A stretch of DNA of 64,000 bases from the NCBI RefSeq assembly GCF_002743255.1, contig NZ_PDYY01000010.1, positions 1 through 64,000 of the forward strand, read 5' to 3'. The notes under the pieces were generated by a model. The model had not been told where the DNA came from, did no database searches, and worked only from the letters and a program-made list of their open reading frames with translations. The position numbers and the translations under genes were made by a program. Below are positions 1 through 9,568 of the stretch, piece by piece; position 1 is the stretch's first letter, and each line of letters begins with the position of its first letter. Source of the stretch: Sporosarcina sp. P2 (GTDB taxonomy: Bacteria > Bacillota > Bacilli > Bacillales_A > Planococcaceae).

Positions 1-89
<89 letters not shown>

Positions 90-94
90 ATGCG

Positions 95-126
95 AAGCCA
101 TTCCCTTTGGGGAGTGGCTTTTTTGT
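95..126 (+). terminator. rRNA operon terminator
   Basis: A hairpin with arms AAGCCATTCCC and GGGGAGTGGCTT and a short loop is followed by a run of six T. It ends the rrn transcript just after the 5S gene. Confidence 0.9.
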
Positions 127-200
127 GTTTAATTATAAATATGAACTAAGTTTAGAGTCGAGTGATTGTAAATCTTGGTTAGTTGCGCAATAAATCATGT

Positions 201-420
201 TAAGCGCTCTATTGTCTCGCTTACCTGCTCAATTAAGCATGCCAAGTGCTCTATCGTCTCGCTTATCCGCTCAATGAAGCGTGCCATGCGCTCTATCATC
301 CCGCTTCCTCGCTCAATGCACCCAAATCATCGCTCTACGTCAACGGTAATCCGCTCAATGCACCCAGACCATCGCTCTACATCAAAGGCAATAATCCGCT
401 CAATAAAACCCATCAAGTGT
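201..420. repeat. degenerate 21-bp tandem repeat with GCTC anchor
   Basis: GCTCTAT or GCTCTAC occurs at 206, 248, 290, 332 and 374, exactly 42 bp apart. GCTCAAT occurs at 227, 269, 311, 353 and 398, offset by 21 bp, with one 3-bp insertion in the last interval. The unit is therefore about 21 bp, alternating two versions, in roughly ten copies. Because 21 is divisible by three, overlapping reading frames stay open and read as seven-residue repeats (RSMHPDH, RSTSKAI). No ribosome binding site precedes them, so I do not call a gene. The rest of 127-580 shows nothing else I recognise. Confidence 0.85.
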
Positions 421-580
421 ACTATTTATCCCCTTATTTGACTACACGACCCCTGTCATGCATTCTATCCTTCTCGTCCACTCCACAAGCGTCCATCGTA
501 ATCTACAATTTAATAGACTTTCCTTGAGTTTTTAACTAAGGCGCGATACGATTATCCTACTTGTTTAAAGGAGTGGTGCA

Positions 581-1108
581 ATGGTAATGATATTAATAAT
601 TTTCGCAATCAATATTGTCTATGTTACTTTCATGACAATACGAATAATCCTGACACTGAAAGGCTATCGTTATATTGCTGCAACTGTGAGTATGATAGAG
701 ACAGTAATATACGTCATCGGGCTTGGTTTAGTACTTGATAATCTAGATCAAATTCAAAACTTGATTGCTTATGCGCTCGGGTATGGCATCGGGGTTATTA
801 TTGGTTCGAAAATTGAAGAACGTTTAGCACTTGGTTATATAACGGTTAACGTGATAACGGCAGATATCGATAAAGAAATGCCTGCTGTGTTGCGAAAACT
901 TGGATATGGTGTTACAGACTCGGCAGCTAATGGACTAAGTGGTTATCGTTCAACTATGCAAATTTTGACGCCACGTAAATACGAAGTGCAACTGTATAAA
1001 ACGATAACGGAACTAGATCCGAAAGCCTTTATTATATCGTATGAACCTAAGTCGATACACGGTGGCTTCTGGGTGAAGAGTGTGAAAAGAGGCAAGTTAT
1101 TCAAATGA
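581..1108 (+). CDS. yebE: UPF0316/DUF2179 membrane protein YebE
   Basis: A 175-residue protein with hydrophobic helices in the first 90 residues ([16 protein letters not shown] at the start, [17 protein letters not shown] near 40-55) and a soluble C-terminal part starting at [11 protein letters not shown], as in DUF2179 proteins. The start follows AAAGGAGTGGTGCA. Its place directly upstream of yebG and the pur operon matches B. subtilis yebE-yebG-purE. It overlaps yebG by 4 bp, so the two are probably translated together. The biochemical role is not known; it is expected in the cytoplasmic membrane. Confidence 0.88.
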   Translation: MVMILIIFAINIVYVTFMTIRIILTLKGYRYIAATVSMIETVIYVIGLGLVLDNLDQIQNLIAYALGYGIGVIIGSKIEERLALGYITVNVITADIDKEMPAVLRKLGYGVTDSAANGLSGYRSTMQILTPRKYEVQLYKTITELDPKAFIISYEPKSIHGGFWVKSVKRGKLFK

Positions 1109-1290
1109 GTAAACAAAAGGTCTGGTTTGATAGAGAAGAAAATGAAACGCTTGATGAATGTTTGGAAAGAATTCAAAGTTTGGGATATACCGTTGTTGCT
1201 AGAAGAGAGAAACCCCTATTTAAACAGATTGGAGAAGAGTATATTCCAATTAGACAACAAACACAGTTTCAAGCTATCAAAAATAGCTAA
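1105..1290 (+). CDS. yebG: NETI-motif protein YebG
   Basis: A 61-residue hydrophilic protein. Residues 13-21 read ENETLDECL, the conserved core that names the NETI-motif family (here NETL), followed by a short basic and aromatic tail. It starts inside the stop of yebE (ATGA overlap). Position and motif match B. subtilis YebG, a conserved protein of unknown function. No signal peptide or membrane segment is visible. Confidence 0.85.
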   Translation: MSKQKVWFDREENETLDECLERIQSLGYTVVARREKPLFKQIGEEYIPIRQQTQFQAIKNS

Positions 1291-1334
1291 TAACTGTTAA
1301 GGGAAAGAGAACTAACGTTTAACCATTCATATGT

Positions 1335-1391
1335 CAACTTAAAGACGAATGATTGTAAAAGACCTATAATGTAATGTTCGTCTTTTAGTTG
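1335..1391 (+). promoter_or_regulatory. paired PurR boxes upstream of the pur operon
   Basis: CAACTTAAAGACGAA (1335-1349) and TTCGTCTTTTAGTTG (1377-1391) form a 15-bp inverted repeat with one mismatch. Each arm carries the central CGAA (or TTCG) core of a PurBox, and the cores lie 27 bp apart, which fits two ~14-bp PurBoxes separated by about 17 bp as in B. subtilis PurR operators. PurR represses purine synthesis and is released by PRPP. The right arm overlaps the likely -35 element, which suits repression. Confidence 0.78.
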
Positions 1392-1417
1392 ACGGATTAT
1401 GTATTAATTGATAATAT
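1389..1417 (+). promoter_or_regulatory. probable SigA promoter of pur operon
   Basis: TTGACG at 1389-1394 and TAATAT at 1412-1417 with a 17-bp spacer. Transcription would start near 1424, just before the riboswitch. An alternative TATAAT at 1365-1370 has no good -35 element. Confidence 0.6.
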
Positions 1418-1431
1418 AATAAGAGTAAATG

Positions 1432-1507
1432 AGTTCCCCGTATATGCCGCAGAATTGGCTGTGGCGTTTCTACCAAGACACCGTAAATGTCTATACTATG
1501 TGGGAAA
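1432..1507 (+). promoter_or_regulatory. purine (guanine-type) riboswitch aptamer
   Basis: The sequence holds the invariant purine riboswitch parts in order: GTATATG at the P1/J1-2 edge, a P2 stem (GCCGCAG ... CTGTGGC), TTTCTACC, the P3 stem AGACA/TGTCT closing the CCGTAAA loop, and ACTATG in J3/1. The C in ACTATG is the position that reads C for guanine or hypoxanthine aptamers and U for adenine ones, so guanine-type binding is expected. P1 pairs TTCCCCGTAT with ATGTGGGAA with one bulge. It would act through the terminator at 1574-1633. Confidence 0.92.
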
Positions 1508-1573
1508 GCAATTTTTCTTGGATAATCATGGAGAATGGCTAAGTTACGATAGCTACGTATCCATATTTGTAAG

Positions 1574-1633
1574 GGTCCTTGAAAGTTCTGCTTTTTGTGC
1601 ATGTGAAAAGTGGAGTTTTCAAGGACCTTTTTA
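1574..1633 (+). terminator. riboswitch-controlled terminator before purE
   Basis: GGTCCTTGAAA (1574-1584) pairs perfectly with TTTCAAGGACC (1617-1627), followed by a T run. It lies between the purine aptamer and purE, so with guanine bound the operon should stop here. Confidence 0.88.
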
Positions 1634-1678
1634 TTATTTCATATTAAATCATGTTGTGCATGAAGGAGCGGATTAGAT

Positions 1679-2167
1679 TTGGAACCGAAGATTGGGATCA
1701 TAATGGGCAGTAAGAGCGACTGGGAAACAATGAAGCATGCATGCGACATATTGGATGAACTAGGAGTTCCTTATGAAAAGAAAGTAGTGTCGGCCCACCG
1801 TACACCGGATTTCATGTTCGACTATGCGGAACAAGCGGAGAAAAAAGGATTATGCGCTATTATCGCAGGAGCAGGCGGAGCTGCCCATCTACCAGGGATG
1901 GTTGCAGCAAAAACGCTAGTTCCTGTTATTGGTGTGCCTGTGCAGTCTAAAGCATTGAATGGTATGGACTCGCTGTTATCCATCGTTCAAATGCCAGGAG
2001 GTGTACCAGTAGCGACTATGTCAATTGGTAAAGCGGGTGCTACAAATGCAGGCCTCCTTGCAGCTCAAATGCTCTGTGCACAAGATGAAGTATTACGCAA
2101 TAAACTGCAGCAAAGACGCGATGAAATGAAGCAAATCTCGCTAGAAAGCAGTGGTGAATTAAATTGA
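1679..2167 (+). CDS. purE: N5-CAIR mutase PurE
   Basis: The catalytic subunit of phosphoribosylaminoimidazole carboxylation, converting N5-CAIR to CAIR. The 162-residue protein has the class I PurE signatures [12 protein letters not shown] at the N-terminus, SAHRTPD near residue 42 and [11 protein letters not shown] near residue 65. The start is TTG, preceded by GAAGGAGCG at 1661-1669. First gene of the pur operon; its stop overlaps the purK start. All catalytic motifs look intact. Confidence 0.96.
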   Translation: MEPKIGIIMGSKSDWETMKHACDILDELGVPYEKKVVSAHRTPDFMFDYAEQAEKKGLCAIIAGAGGAAHLPGMVAAKTLVPVIGVPVQSKALNGMDSLLSIVQMPGGVPVATMSIGKAGATNAGLLAAQMLCAQDEVLRNKLQQRRDEMKQISLESSGELN

Positions 2168-3291
2168 AAATGATTCAACCAGGACAAACAATCGGTATCA
2201 TCGGTGGTGGACAATTGGGACGGATGATGGGACTTGCGGCAAAAGAGGCTGGTTTCAAGATTGCGGTACTTGATCCAACAAAGAACTCCCCTTGCGGACA
2301 GTTAGCTGATATCGAAATAGTGGCTCCGTATAATGATGAAGAGGCATTGAATGAATTAAGCCAAGTAAGTGATGTCATTACATTTGAATTTGAAAATATC
2401 GACTATGAAGGTTTGAAGCGGCTGACAAAGAAAGCTTACGTACCCCAAGGTGCTGAGCTAGTCCGTATCACACAAAACCGCATCAATGAAAAGGCCGAAA
2501 TTCAAGCGGCTGGAGTACAGGTTGCGCCTTACATAACCGCTGAAACATATATAGAGTTAGAAGAGAAAATTGATGATCTTGGGTTCCCATGTATCGTGAA
2601 AACTGCTTTTGGAGGCTATGACGGTAAAGGTCAAGTAAAGCTTGAATCAAAAGATCAAATTGAAAGTGCCAAAGACTTGTTTACACATTCTTCTTGTATA
2701 GCAGAGGCATTTGTTCCATTTGAAAAAGAGATTTCCGTTATCATTCAAAGAAATCCAGCAGGACAAACATATTGCCTGCCAATTGCTGAAAATATTCATA
2801 AACATCATATCTTGCACGAATCGATTGTACCGGCACGAGTAGAACAAAGGGTTCTGGAGCAAGCAGAAAATGCTGCAAAGAAAATCGCAGGCCATTTAGA
2901 ATTAATAGGAACACTAGCAGTTGAAATGTTCGTACTGCCTGACGGTGAAATCATGATTAATGAATTAGCACCGCGCCCGCATAACTCTGGTCACTATTCA
3001 ATAGAGGCATGTAACATCTCACAATTCCATCAACACGTTCGTGCAGTCTGCGGTTGGCCGTTACGTGAGCCGAAGTTATGGGGGGCGTCCATAATGGTGA
3101 ATGTACTTGGGGAACATGTAGCACCGCTTCAAGAACGTATCGCGGACTATCCAGATTGGTCCATTCATTTATACGGCAAAGCAGAAGCAAAAGAAAAACG
3201 TAAAATGGGTCACGTGACGATTATGACAGAAAACCTTGAAAAAACTTTGCAAGAAATTGAACAGTCCGGTATTTGGCAAGATATTAACTAA
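2164..3291 (+). CDS. purK: N5-CAIR synthetase PurK
   Basis: An ATP-grasp enzyme making N5-CAIR from AIR, ATP and bicarbonate. It begins with the nucleotide-binding loop [12 protein letters not shown], has the ATP-grasp glycine-rich segment [17 protein letters not shown] near residue 143, and the metal-binding [12 protein letters not shown] near 265. Its 375 residues are normal for the family. The start is TTG overlapping the purE stop (an ATG two codons on is possible). In B. subtilis purB and purC follow; here only 36 bp separate purK from purS. Confidence 0.95.
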   Translation: MKMIQPGQTIGIIGGGQLGRMMGLAAKEAGFKIAVLDPTKNSPCGQLADIEIVAPYNDEEALNELSQVSDVITFEFENIDYEGLKRLTKKAYVPQGAELVRITQNRINEKAEIQAAGVQVAPYITAETYIELEEKIDDLGFPCIVKTAFGGYDGKGQVKLESKDQIESAKDLFTHSSCIAEAFVPFEKEISVIIQRNPAGQTYCLPIAENIHKHHILHESIVPARVEQRVLEQAENAAKKIAGHLELIGTLAVEMFVLPDGEIMINELAPRPHNSGHYSIEACNISQFHQHVRAVCGWPLREPKLWGASIMVNVLGEHVAPLQERIADYPDWSIHLYGKAEAKEKRKMGHVTIMTENLEKTLQEIEQSGIWQDIN

Positions 3292-3327
3292 TAAAAACTA
3301 TTATTTCCACTTTGGGAGGAACCGACA

Positions 3328-3582
3328 ATGACGAAAGTAACAATTTATGTAACACTACGTGAAAGTGTTGTAGATCCACAAGGCATCGCGACAACTGAAG
3401 CACTTCAAAAGATGGGCTATGAAGACGTGAAAAGTGTACGAGTTGGAAAATTAATCGAATTAGAGCTTGATGGATCAGAACAGACAATCGAAACACGCGT
3501 GAATGAAATGTGTAACGATCTATTAATTAATAAAGTCATTGAAGATTATCGCTTTGAAATCGGGGAGGTTGCCAGCAAATGA
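3328..3582 (+). CDS. purS: FGAM synthase subunit PurS
   Basis: A small 84-residue dimeric subunit that bridges PurL and PurQ in the FGAM synthase complex. It has the family pattern: MTKVTIYVTLRESVVDPQG at the N-terminus and the VRVGKLIELEL strand in the middle. A strong GGGAGGA precedes the ATG. The stop overlaps the purQ start (ATGA), so the two subunits are translationally coupled. Confidence 0.95.
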   Translation: MTKVTIYVTLRESVVDPQGIATTEALQKMGYEDVKSVRVGKLIELELDGSEQTIETRVNEMCNDLLINKVIEDYRFEIGEVASK

Positions 3583-4262
3583 AGTTCGCCGTTCTAGTAT
3601 TCCCAGGTCTTACTTGTGATCTTGATATGTACCATGCAATTGAGGAAACAGTAAAGCAAGATGTTGAATACGTTTGGCATACAGAGGCCGACCAACTCGA
3701 TTCATTCGATGCGGTTCTATTACCGACAGGCACTTCATACGGCAACTACTTGCGTCCGGGTGCATTGGCGAAAAGTTCACCTGCGTGTAAACAATTACAA
3801 GCATTTGCTGAATCAGGTAAATTAGTTCTTGGCGTAGGTAATGGTTTTCATATCTTAGTAGAAGCAGGCATTCTCCCAGGTGGATTCTTACGTAATCAAA
3901 GCTTGAAATTCCGTTCAGCCCTAGAAACAGTACGGGTGGAAAATAATAATACTGCGTTTACAAAAGACTATACACAAGGTCAAATGCTCACATTGCCAGT
4001 TGCTAATGAATTTGGTAACTACTATGCGGACGAGCAGACAGTGGAAAAACTAAAAAACAATAATCAAATTATTTTCACATATGCGAATGAAAATACAGAT
4101 GGTAGCACAGAAGCTATCGCGGGTATCACAAATGAAAGAGGCAATGTTCTCGGTATGATGCCACTACCTGAACGGGCAGTAGAAGCAATCATCGGTGGAA
4201 CAGATGGAACAGCTTTATTCCAATCAATCATGAACAGTCGGGGTGAACAGCATGTCAATTAA
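3579..4262 (+). CDS. purQ: PurQ-like subunit with destroyed glutaminase triad
   Basis: Position, 227-residue length and overall alignment identify PurQ, the class I glutamine amidotransferase that feeds ammonia to PurL. The catalytic residues are gone: the nucleophile motif VLGVCNGFQI reads [10 protein letters not shown] (Gly87, codon GGT at 3837-3839, where Cys would be TGT), and MMPHPERAV reads MMPLPERAV (Leu196, codon CTA at 4164-4166). Only Glu198 of the triad remains. The oxyanion segment PGGFSYG reads PTGTSYG, and PVAHGEGN reads PVANEFGN. The frame is intact and both gene overlaps are kept, so it is a pseudoenzyme rather than an obvious pseudogene. A structural role with free ammonia as nitrogen donor is inferred. 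Confidence 0.85.
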   Translation: MKFAVLVFPGLTCDLDMYHAIEETVKQDVEYVWHTEADQLDSFDAVLLPTGTSYGNYLRPGALAKSSPACKQLQAFAESGKLVLGVGNGFHILVEAGILPGGFLRNQSLKFRSALETVRVENNNTAFTKDYTQGQMLTLPVANEFGNYYADEQTVEKLKNNNQIIFTYANENTDGSTEAIAGITNERGNVLGMMPLPERAVEAIIGGTDGTALFQSIMNSRGEQHVN

Positions 4263-6483
4263 TCACGAACCTACAGCGGAGCAAATTAAAGAAAATCGTC
4301 TATATCTCCAAATGGGCATGACGGATGCAGAATATGAGCGTGCGGTGGAAAAACTTGGGCGTATTCCGAATTATGTGGAAACAGGTCTGTTTTCAGCTAT
4401 GTGGTCGGAGCACTGTTCATATAAAAGCTCAAAATCTGTATTACGCAGATTTCCTACTGAAGGTGCACGTGTACTACAGGGACCGGGTGAAGGTGCTGGA
4501 ATTGTAGACATCGGTGACAACCAAGCTGCTGTCTTTAAAATGGAGTCCCATAACTCACCATCTGCAATTGAGCCTTTCATTGGTGCAGCAACAGGTGCTG
4601 GCGGAATCATTCGGGATGTATTTTCTATGGGCGCGCGTCCAGTAGCATTAGTAAATTCACTTCGTTTCGGAGATTTAACAGAGCCTCGAGATAGATTTTT
4701 GTTTGAAGAAGCAGTTGCTGGAATTGCAAGTTACGGTAATGCAATGGGAATCCCGACAGTAGCCGGTGAAGTCCAGTTCGATCAGTGCTATTCGAAACGT
4801 CCACTAGTCAATGCGATGGCAGTCGGTTTATTGAATCATGAAGATATTCAAAAGGGTGTTGCGGCTGGTATTGGCAACACAGTGATATACGCCGGTGCAA
4901 CTACAGGGCGTGACGGGATTCACGGAGCCACCATGTCTTCTTCTGAATTATCTATTGAAGAAGAGCAAGAATTGCCGGTAATGCAGGCGGGAGATCCATT
5001 CATTGAAAAGTTATTGATGGAGGCTTGCCTAGAACTAGTTCAATCAGATGCGTTGATCGGTATTCAAGATATGGGTGCAGCGGGTCTAACTTCATCAGCA
5101 GCAGAAATGGCTTCAAAAGCCGGCTATGGCGTGGAATTGAACTTAGACCTTGTACCACAGCGTGAAGAGAATATGACAGCGTATGAAATGATGTTGTCAG
5201 AATCACAGGAACGTATGTTGATCGTGGTGAAAAAGGGTCGGGAAGAAGAAGTGATTGCCCTCTTCACAAAGTACGGAATTACTGCGGCGACAATTGGACA
5301 TGTAACAGATGACAAAATGCTGCGTTTGCTTCATAAAGGTGAAGTTGCAGCAGAAGTTTCGGCAGATCTACTAGCTGAAGATGCACCGAGCTATCAGAAA
5401 GAATCTAAAGAACCTGCATCATTTGCGAAAAACCAAGCGATTGAAAACAAAGAACCACAAGTAACGGACTTAAAAGAAACTTTACTCGACTTATTGCAAC
5501 GTCCTACGATTGCTTCTAAAGAGTGGGTATATAATCAGTTCGACACAGGTGCAAGAACGAATACAGTTTTAGCACCAGGGGCATCTGCAGGTGTGATCCG
5601 TGTTAGAGGAACAAACAAGGGTATTGCAATGACGGCGGATTGTAACTCTCGATTCATTTATTTGGATCCCGAAGTTGGTGGTAAGATTGCGGTAGCTGAA
5701 GCTGCACGTAACCTTGTATGTTCAGGCGCAGAACCAATCGCTTTGACTGACTGCTTGAACTTCGGTAGCCCAGACAAGCCAGAAGTATTCTGGCAGTTGG
5801 AAAAATCAGCGGACGGTATTTCAGAAGCATGTCGTAAATTAAATGCACCGGTCATTGGTGGTAACGTATCTCTTTCCAATGAAGTAAACGGTGTGCCAAT
5901 CTATCCAACACCAACCATTGGTTTGGTAGGAATCGTCCATGATTTAGGTCAAGTGACAACGCCTGGTTTCAAACAAGCTGGAGATGCAATCTATTTGATC
6001 GGTCAAACAGAAACAGAGTTTGGCGGCAGTGAGTTGCAACAAATGATCGAAGGAAAGATCTTCGGTAAATCACCTGCAATCGATTTAGACATAGAGGCAA
6101 CTCGTCAACAACAGCTTCTTGGGGCAATCCAGGCTGGAATCATCCAATCGGCTGATGATTTGTCAGAAGGTGGATTTGCAGTAGCGCTTTGTGAAGGTAC
6201 ATTTGGTTCACAAGGTTTGGGTGCTGAAGTAACAGTGGAAGGCTCAGCAATCACTGCGTTATTCAGTGAAACACAGTCACGTTTCTTGGTTACTGTACAA
6301 GCTGATCAAGTAGCCGCATTTGAAGAGAAAGTTCAAGATGCTGTGAAAATAGGAACGGTAACAGATGGCGAAGAAATCGTCATCAAAGACGCAGAGGGAA
6401 CCGTCTTAGTAGAAGGGACGGTAGAAGAATTCCAAACTGCTTGGAAAGGGGCAATAGCATGCTTGCTGAACTCAGAGGACTAA
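4252..6483 (+). CDS. purL: FGAM synthase large subunit PurL
   Basis: The ATP-dependent synthase subunit converting FGAR to FGAM, 743 residues like B. subtilis PurL. The ATG at 4252 is preferred over the GTG at 4243 because CGGGGTG lies 6-7 bases before it. Conserved WSEHCSYK (51-58) and [16 protein letters not shown] (77-92) are present. Some near-invariant positions differ: ESHNHPSA reads ESHNSPSA (Ser102), TDNLNFGNP reads TDCLNFGSP, and VSLYNE reads VSLSNE. It overlaps purQ by 11 bp and purF by 25 bp. Probably active, but modified alongside its damaged PurQ partner. Confidence 0.93.
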   Translation: MSINHEPTAEQIKENRLYLQMGMTDAEYERAVEKLGRIPNYVETGLFSAMWSEHCSYKSSKSVLRRFPTEGARVLQGPGEGAGIVDIGDNQAAVFKMESHNSPSAIEPFIGAATGAGGIIRDVFSMGARPVALVNSLRFGDLTEPRDRFLFEEAVAGIASYGNAMGIPTVAGEVQFDQCYSKRPLVNAMAVGLLNHEDIQKGVAAGIGNTVIYAGATTGRDGIHGATMSSSELSIEEEQELPVMQAGDPFIEKLLMEACLELVQSDALIGIQDMGAAGLTSSAAEMASKAGYGVELNLDLVPQREENMTAYEMMLSESQERMLIVVKKGREEEVIALFTKYGITAATIGHVTDDKMLRLLHKGEVAAEVSADLLAEDAPSYQKESKEPASFAKNQAIENKEPQVTDLKETLLDLLQRPTIASKEWVYNQFDTGARTNTVLAPGASAGVIRVRGTNKGIAMTADCNSRFIYLDPEVGGKIAVAEAARNLVCSGAEPIALTDCLNFGSPDKPEVFWQLEKSADGISEACRKLNAPVIGGNVSLSNEVNGVPIYPTPTIGLVGIVHDLGQVTTPGFKQAGDAIYLIGQTETEFGGSELQQMIEGKIFGKSPAIDLDIEATRQQQLLGAIQAGIIQSADDLSEGGFAVALCEGTFGSQGLGAEVTVEGSAITALFSETQSRFLVTVQADQVAAFEEKVQDAVKIGTVTDGEEIVIKDAEGTVLVEGTVEEFQTAWKGAIACLLNSED

Positions 6484-7883
6484 ACGAAGAGTGCGGCGTA
6501 TTTGGGATATGGGGACATGACGATGCAGCACAACTTAGCTATTATGCATTGCATGCTCTTCAGCATCGTGGACAAGAGGGGGCTGGTATCGTCGTAAAAG
6601 GCGATAATGGCCTCCATGCAGTTAAAGGTGAAGGCCTGGTCAATGAAGTGTTCTCAGGTGAAAAGTTGGACTCGCTTGAGGGACGAGGCGCAATAGGGCA
6701 AGTTCGTTATACGACAAAAGACGGACGTGGTATAGAAAATGTTCAACCACTTGTCTTTCGTTCCACAACGGGTAGCTTGGCGATTGCGCATAATGGGAAC
6801 TTGATCAATGCGACAGATTTGAAAGAACATTTGGAGCGGCAAGGTAGCATCTTCCAAAGTACATCCGATACAGAAGTACTTGCTCACTTGATAAAACGAA
6901 GCAGTGGTTCACGTAATCATCGTGACCGGGTGAAGAAGGCACTGGCTATTTTAAAAGGTGCATTTGCATTCGTTTTAATGACAGATGAAGGGTTGATGGT
7001 TGCGCAAGATCCAAATGGTATGCGTCCATTATCTTTGGGGAAAATTGGTGATGCATGGGTCGTTGCTTCAGAAACTTGTGCGTTTGAGCTTATCGGTGCT
7101 GAGTATGTTCGTTCTGTGGAACCAGGTGAATTGCTAATCATCAATGATAATGGATTAGTGTCTGAGCGTTTTGCAGAACCGGCAGACAACGCGATGTGTT
7201 CTATGGAGTATGTCTATTTCTCTCGTCCTGATTCAGATATCGATGGGATCAATATTCATGCCGCCCGTAAACGTTGTGGGAAGCAACTGGCGCGTGAAGT
7301 ACAAATCAGTGCAGATGTCGTCACTGGGGTTCCTGATTCTAGTATTTCAGCAGCTATAGGATTCTCTGAACAAAGCGGGATTCCATATGAATTGGGATTA
7401 ATCAAAAATCGCTATGTTGGACGAACGTTTATCCAGCCATCTCAAGCATTGCGTGAAAAAGGCGTAAAAATGAAACTGTCACCTGTACATCAGGTCGTTT
7501 ATGGTAAGCGTGTGGTTATGGTCGATGATTCAATTGTTCGTGGAACGACATCTAAACGAATAGTCTCCATGCTTCGCGATGCGGGAGCAAAAGAAATACA
7601 TGTCGTCATTGCTTCACCGCCATTAATCGCGCCGTGTTATTACGGTGTAGATATTAGTTCAGATTCAGAATTACTTGCGACAGGTCGTACTATAGATGAA
7701 ATGCGCGATGTGATTGGTGCAGATTCACTATCATTCCTATCAATAGAGGGAATGTTGGAATCGAATGGCCGGTCATCTGAAATGAAAAACTGCGGACAAT
7801 GCTTGGCTTGTTTCACGGGTGAGTATCCAACAGAGATTTATTCGGATACGGCAATGCCGCACGAAAAAGAAATCGTACGATAG
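6459..7883 (+). CDS. purF: amidophosphoribosyltransferase PurF
   Basis: The committed step: PRPP plus glutamine to phosphoribosylamine. The ATG at 6459 (GGAAAGGGG before it) gives an 11-residue propeptide [11 protein letters not shown] ahead of the Ntn nucleophile Cys12, as in B. subtilis. The glutamine-site motifs AHNGNL and STSDTE are present, as is the PRPP loop [14 protein letters not shown]. Fe-S cysteines are seen in CSMEY, APCYYG and NCGQCLAC. The glutamine loop, RYATAGGGG in B. subtilis, reads RYTTKDGRG (83-91), with Lys and Asp at normally small positions. Overlaps purL. Confidence 0.95.
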   Translation: MLAELRGLNEECGVFGIWGHDDAAQLSYYALHALQHRGQEGAGIVVKGDNGLHAVKGEGLVNEVFSGEKLDSLEGRGAIGQVRYTTKDGRGIENVQPLVFRSTTGSLAIAHNGNLINATDLKEHLERQGSIFQSTSDTEVLAHLIKRSSGSRNHRDRVKKALAILKGAFAFVLMTDEGLMVAQDPNGMRPLSLGKIGDAWVVASETCAFELIGAEYVRSVEPGELLIINDNGLVSERFAEPADNAMCSMEYVYFSRPDSDIDGINIHAARKRCGKQLAREVQISADVVTGVPDSSISAAIGFSEQSGIPYELGLIKNRYVGRTFIQPSQALREKGVKMKLSPVHQVVYGKRVVMVDDSIVRGTTSKRIVSMLRDAGAKEIHVVIASPPLIAPCYYGVDISSDSELLATGRTIDEMRDVIGADSLSFLSIEGMLESNGRSSEMKNCGQCLACFTGEYPTEIYSDTAMPHEKEIVR

Positions 7884-7894
7884 GAGGCCTTTCC

Positions 7895-8950
7895 ATGTCG
7901 AAGGCATATGAAAAAGCGGGAGTAAATATTGAAGCTGGCTATGAGTCAGTTGAACGCATGAAATCTCACGTAGCACGAACATCTCGTAAAGGGGTAGCAG
8001 GTGCATTTGGTGGATTTGGTGGAATGTTCGATTTATCTGCACTCGAATATAAAGAACCAGTACTAATTTCTGGAACAGACGGTGTTGGCACGAAGTTGAA
8101 GTTGGCTTTCATGGCGGACCGTCATGACACAATTGGAATAGACTGTGTCGCAATGTGTGTAAATGATATCGTAGCGCAAGGTGCTGAGCCTCTCTATTTC
8201 CTTGATTATGTAGCATTAGGTAAAGCGGTTCCTGAAAAAGTGGAAGCAATCGTCAAAGGTGTAGCGGATGGTTGTGTACAATCAGGTGCAGCATTGATTG
8301 GTGGAGAAACGGCTGAAATGCCAGGACTTTACGAAGAAGATGAATACGATTTGGCTGGTTTTGCCGTAGGAGCGTGTGAAAAGAGCAAGCTTGTTACGGG
8401 TGAACGTGTGCAAGCAGGAGACGTACTAGTTGGAATCGCATCGAGCGGTATTCACTCGAACGGCTACTCTTTAGTACGCCATATTGTATTCGAACAATTG
8501 GGCGCCGATATTAACGATACGATTGAAGGCTATGAAGATCTTGGCACAGTAGCTGATGCACTGTTAAAGCCAACTAAGATTTATGCAAAGCCGGTACTTG
8601 AAATGCACCAACAGCTTGACGTGCACTCCATGGGTCATATTACAGGCGGTGGATTCTTTGAAAACCTTCCGCGTATGTTCACTGAAGAATTTGGAGTAGA
8701 AGTAGATCTAGGTGCTTGGCCAGTACTTCCTGTATTCCACATGTTGAAAGAAAAAGGTGAATTAACAGATCGTGATTTATATAGCGTATTCAACATGGGT
8801 GTTGGATTCGTTGTAGCCTTGCCGGAAGCAGTGGCTGAAAAAGCAATTGAAATCGCTAAAGCACACGGTGAAGAAGCATATGTAATCGGACGTGTTACGA
8901 AGCATGCAGGCGTAACATTTAACGGTGAGCATGACGGGACATTGTCATAA
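7895..8950 (+). CDS. purM: AIR synthetase PurM
   Basis: Phosphoribosylformylglycinamidine cyclo-ligase, closing the imidazole ring from FGAM. The 351-residue protein has the AIRS-family motifs [36 protein letters not shown] and [12 protein letters not shown] in the expected order. A clear AGGAGG precedes the ATG. Its TAATG junction with purN gives a one-base overlap. No catalytic residue looks altered. Confidence 0.96.
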   Translation: MSKAYEKAGVNIEAGYESVERMKSHVARTSRKGVAGAFGGFGGMFDLSALEYKEPVLISGTDGVGTKLKLAFMADRHDTIGIDCVAMCVNDIVAQGAEPLYFLDYVALGKAVPEKVEAIVKGVADGCVQSGAALIGGETAEMPGLYEEDEYDLAGFAVGACEKSKLVTGERVQAGDVLVGIASSGIHSNGYSLVRHIVFEQLGADINDTIEGYEDLGTVADALLKPTKIYAKPVLEMHQQLDVHSMGHITGGGFFENLPRMFTEEFGVEVDLGAWPVLPVFHMLKEKGELTDRDLYSVFNMGVGFVVALPEAVAEKAIEIAKAHGEEAYVIGRVTKHAGVTFNGEHDGTLS

Positions 8951-9519
8951 TGAATAAAGTAAAGATAGCAGTATTTGCTTCAGGAAGCGGTAGTAACTTT
9001 GCCGCTTTGGCAGAGGCTTGTAAAGCGGAGCGAATTCCAGCTGAAATCGTTTTGATGGTAACAGATAAACCAGATGCTTTCGTCAATGAACGGGCGAATG
9101 AAAAAGGTATTTCAATTGCAGCCATTCGTCCTCGTGACTTCGAAACGAAAGAAGCATATGAACAAGCAATACTCAAAGCATTACAAGAAGCACAAGTGGA
9201 GTGGCTAATATTAGCTGGCTATATGCGATTGATCGGTCCAGTTTTATTGGACGCATATCCTGAACGGATTATCAATATCCATCCATCGCTGTTGCCTTCA
9301 TTCCCAGGTAAGGATGCAATTGGACAAGCAGTAGCTGCTGGCGTTAAAGTAACTGGTGTCACAGTTCATCTGGTAGACGAGGGGATGGATACGGGTCCGA
9401 TTTTAGCGCAACGCGCAGTGGATGTTGTTGATGGGGATGCCGAGCAGACCGCTTTAGCTATCCATGCCGTGGAACATGAATTATATGTAGCAACATTGCA
9501 AAACGTATTTAAAAATTGA
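8950..9519 (+). CDS. purN: GAR transformylase PurN
   Basis: Folate-dependent phosphoribosylglycinamide formyltransferase, 189 residues. The catalytic Asn and His are in [15 protein letters not shown] and the catalytic Asp in [15 protein letters not shown]. The N-terminal SGSGSNF loop binds the substrate phosphate. The ATG overlaps the purM stop, so the two are coupled. Followed by a terminator-like hairpin before purH. Confidence 0.96.
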   Translation: MNKVKIAVFASGSGSNFAALAEACKAERIPAEIVLMVTDKPDAFVNERANEKGISIAAIRPRDFETKEAYEQAILKALQEAQVEWLILAGYMRLIGPVLLDAYPERIINIHPSLLPSFPGKDAIGQAVAAGVKVTGVTVHLVDEGMDTGPILAQRAVDVVDGDAEQTALAIHAVEHELYVATLQNVFKN

Positions 9520-9521
9520 TG

Positions 9522-9549
9522 AGCCTGTTGAGATGACAGGCTTTTTTTA
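9522..9549 (+). terminator. intrinsic terminator-like hairpin between purN and purH
   Basis: AGCCTGT (9522-9528) and ACAGGCT (9536-9542) with a 7-base loop are followed directly by a run of seven T. It sits inside the operon, so it could reduce expression of purH and purD relative to the upstream genes. Confidence 0.7.
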
Positions 9550-9568
9550 TAAACTGGAGGGAATTCCT

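Noticed and set aside
201..420. CRISPR array
   Set aside because: Anchors are only 7-8 bases, units are contiguous 21-mers without repeat/spacer structure, and no cas gene is near.
175..527. Two overlapping plus-strand frames of 88 and 93 codons over the 21-bp repeats
   Set aside because: Open only because the repeat unit is divisible by three; no ribosome binding site, seven-residue low-complexity translation, and two frames are open at once.
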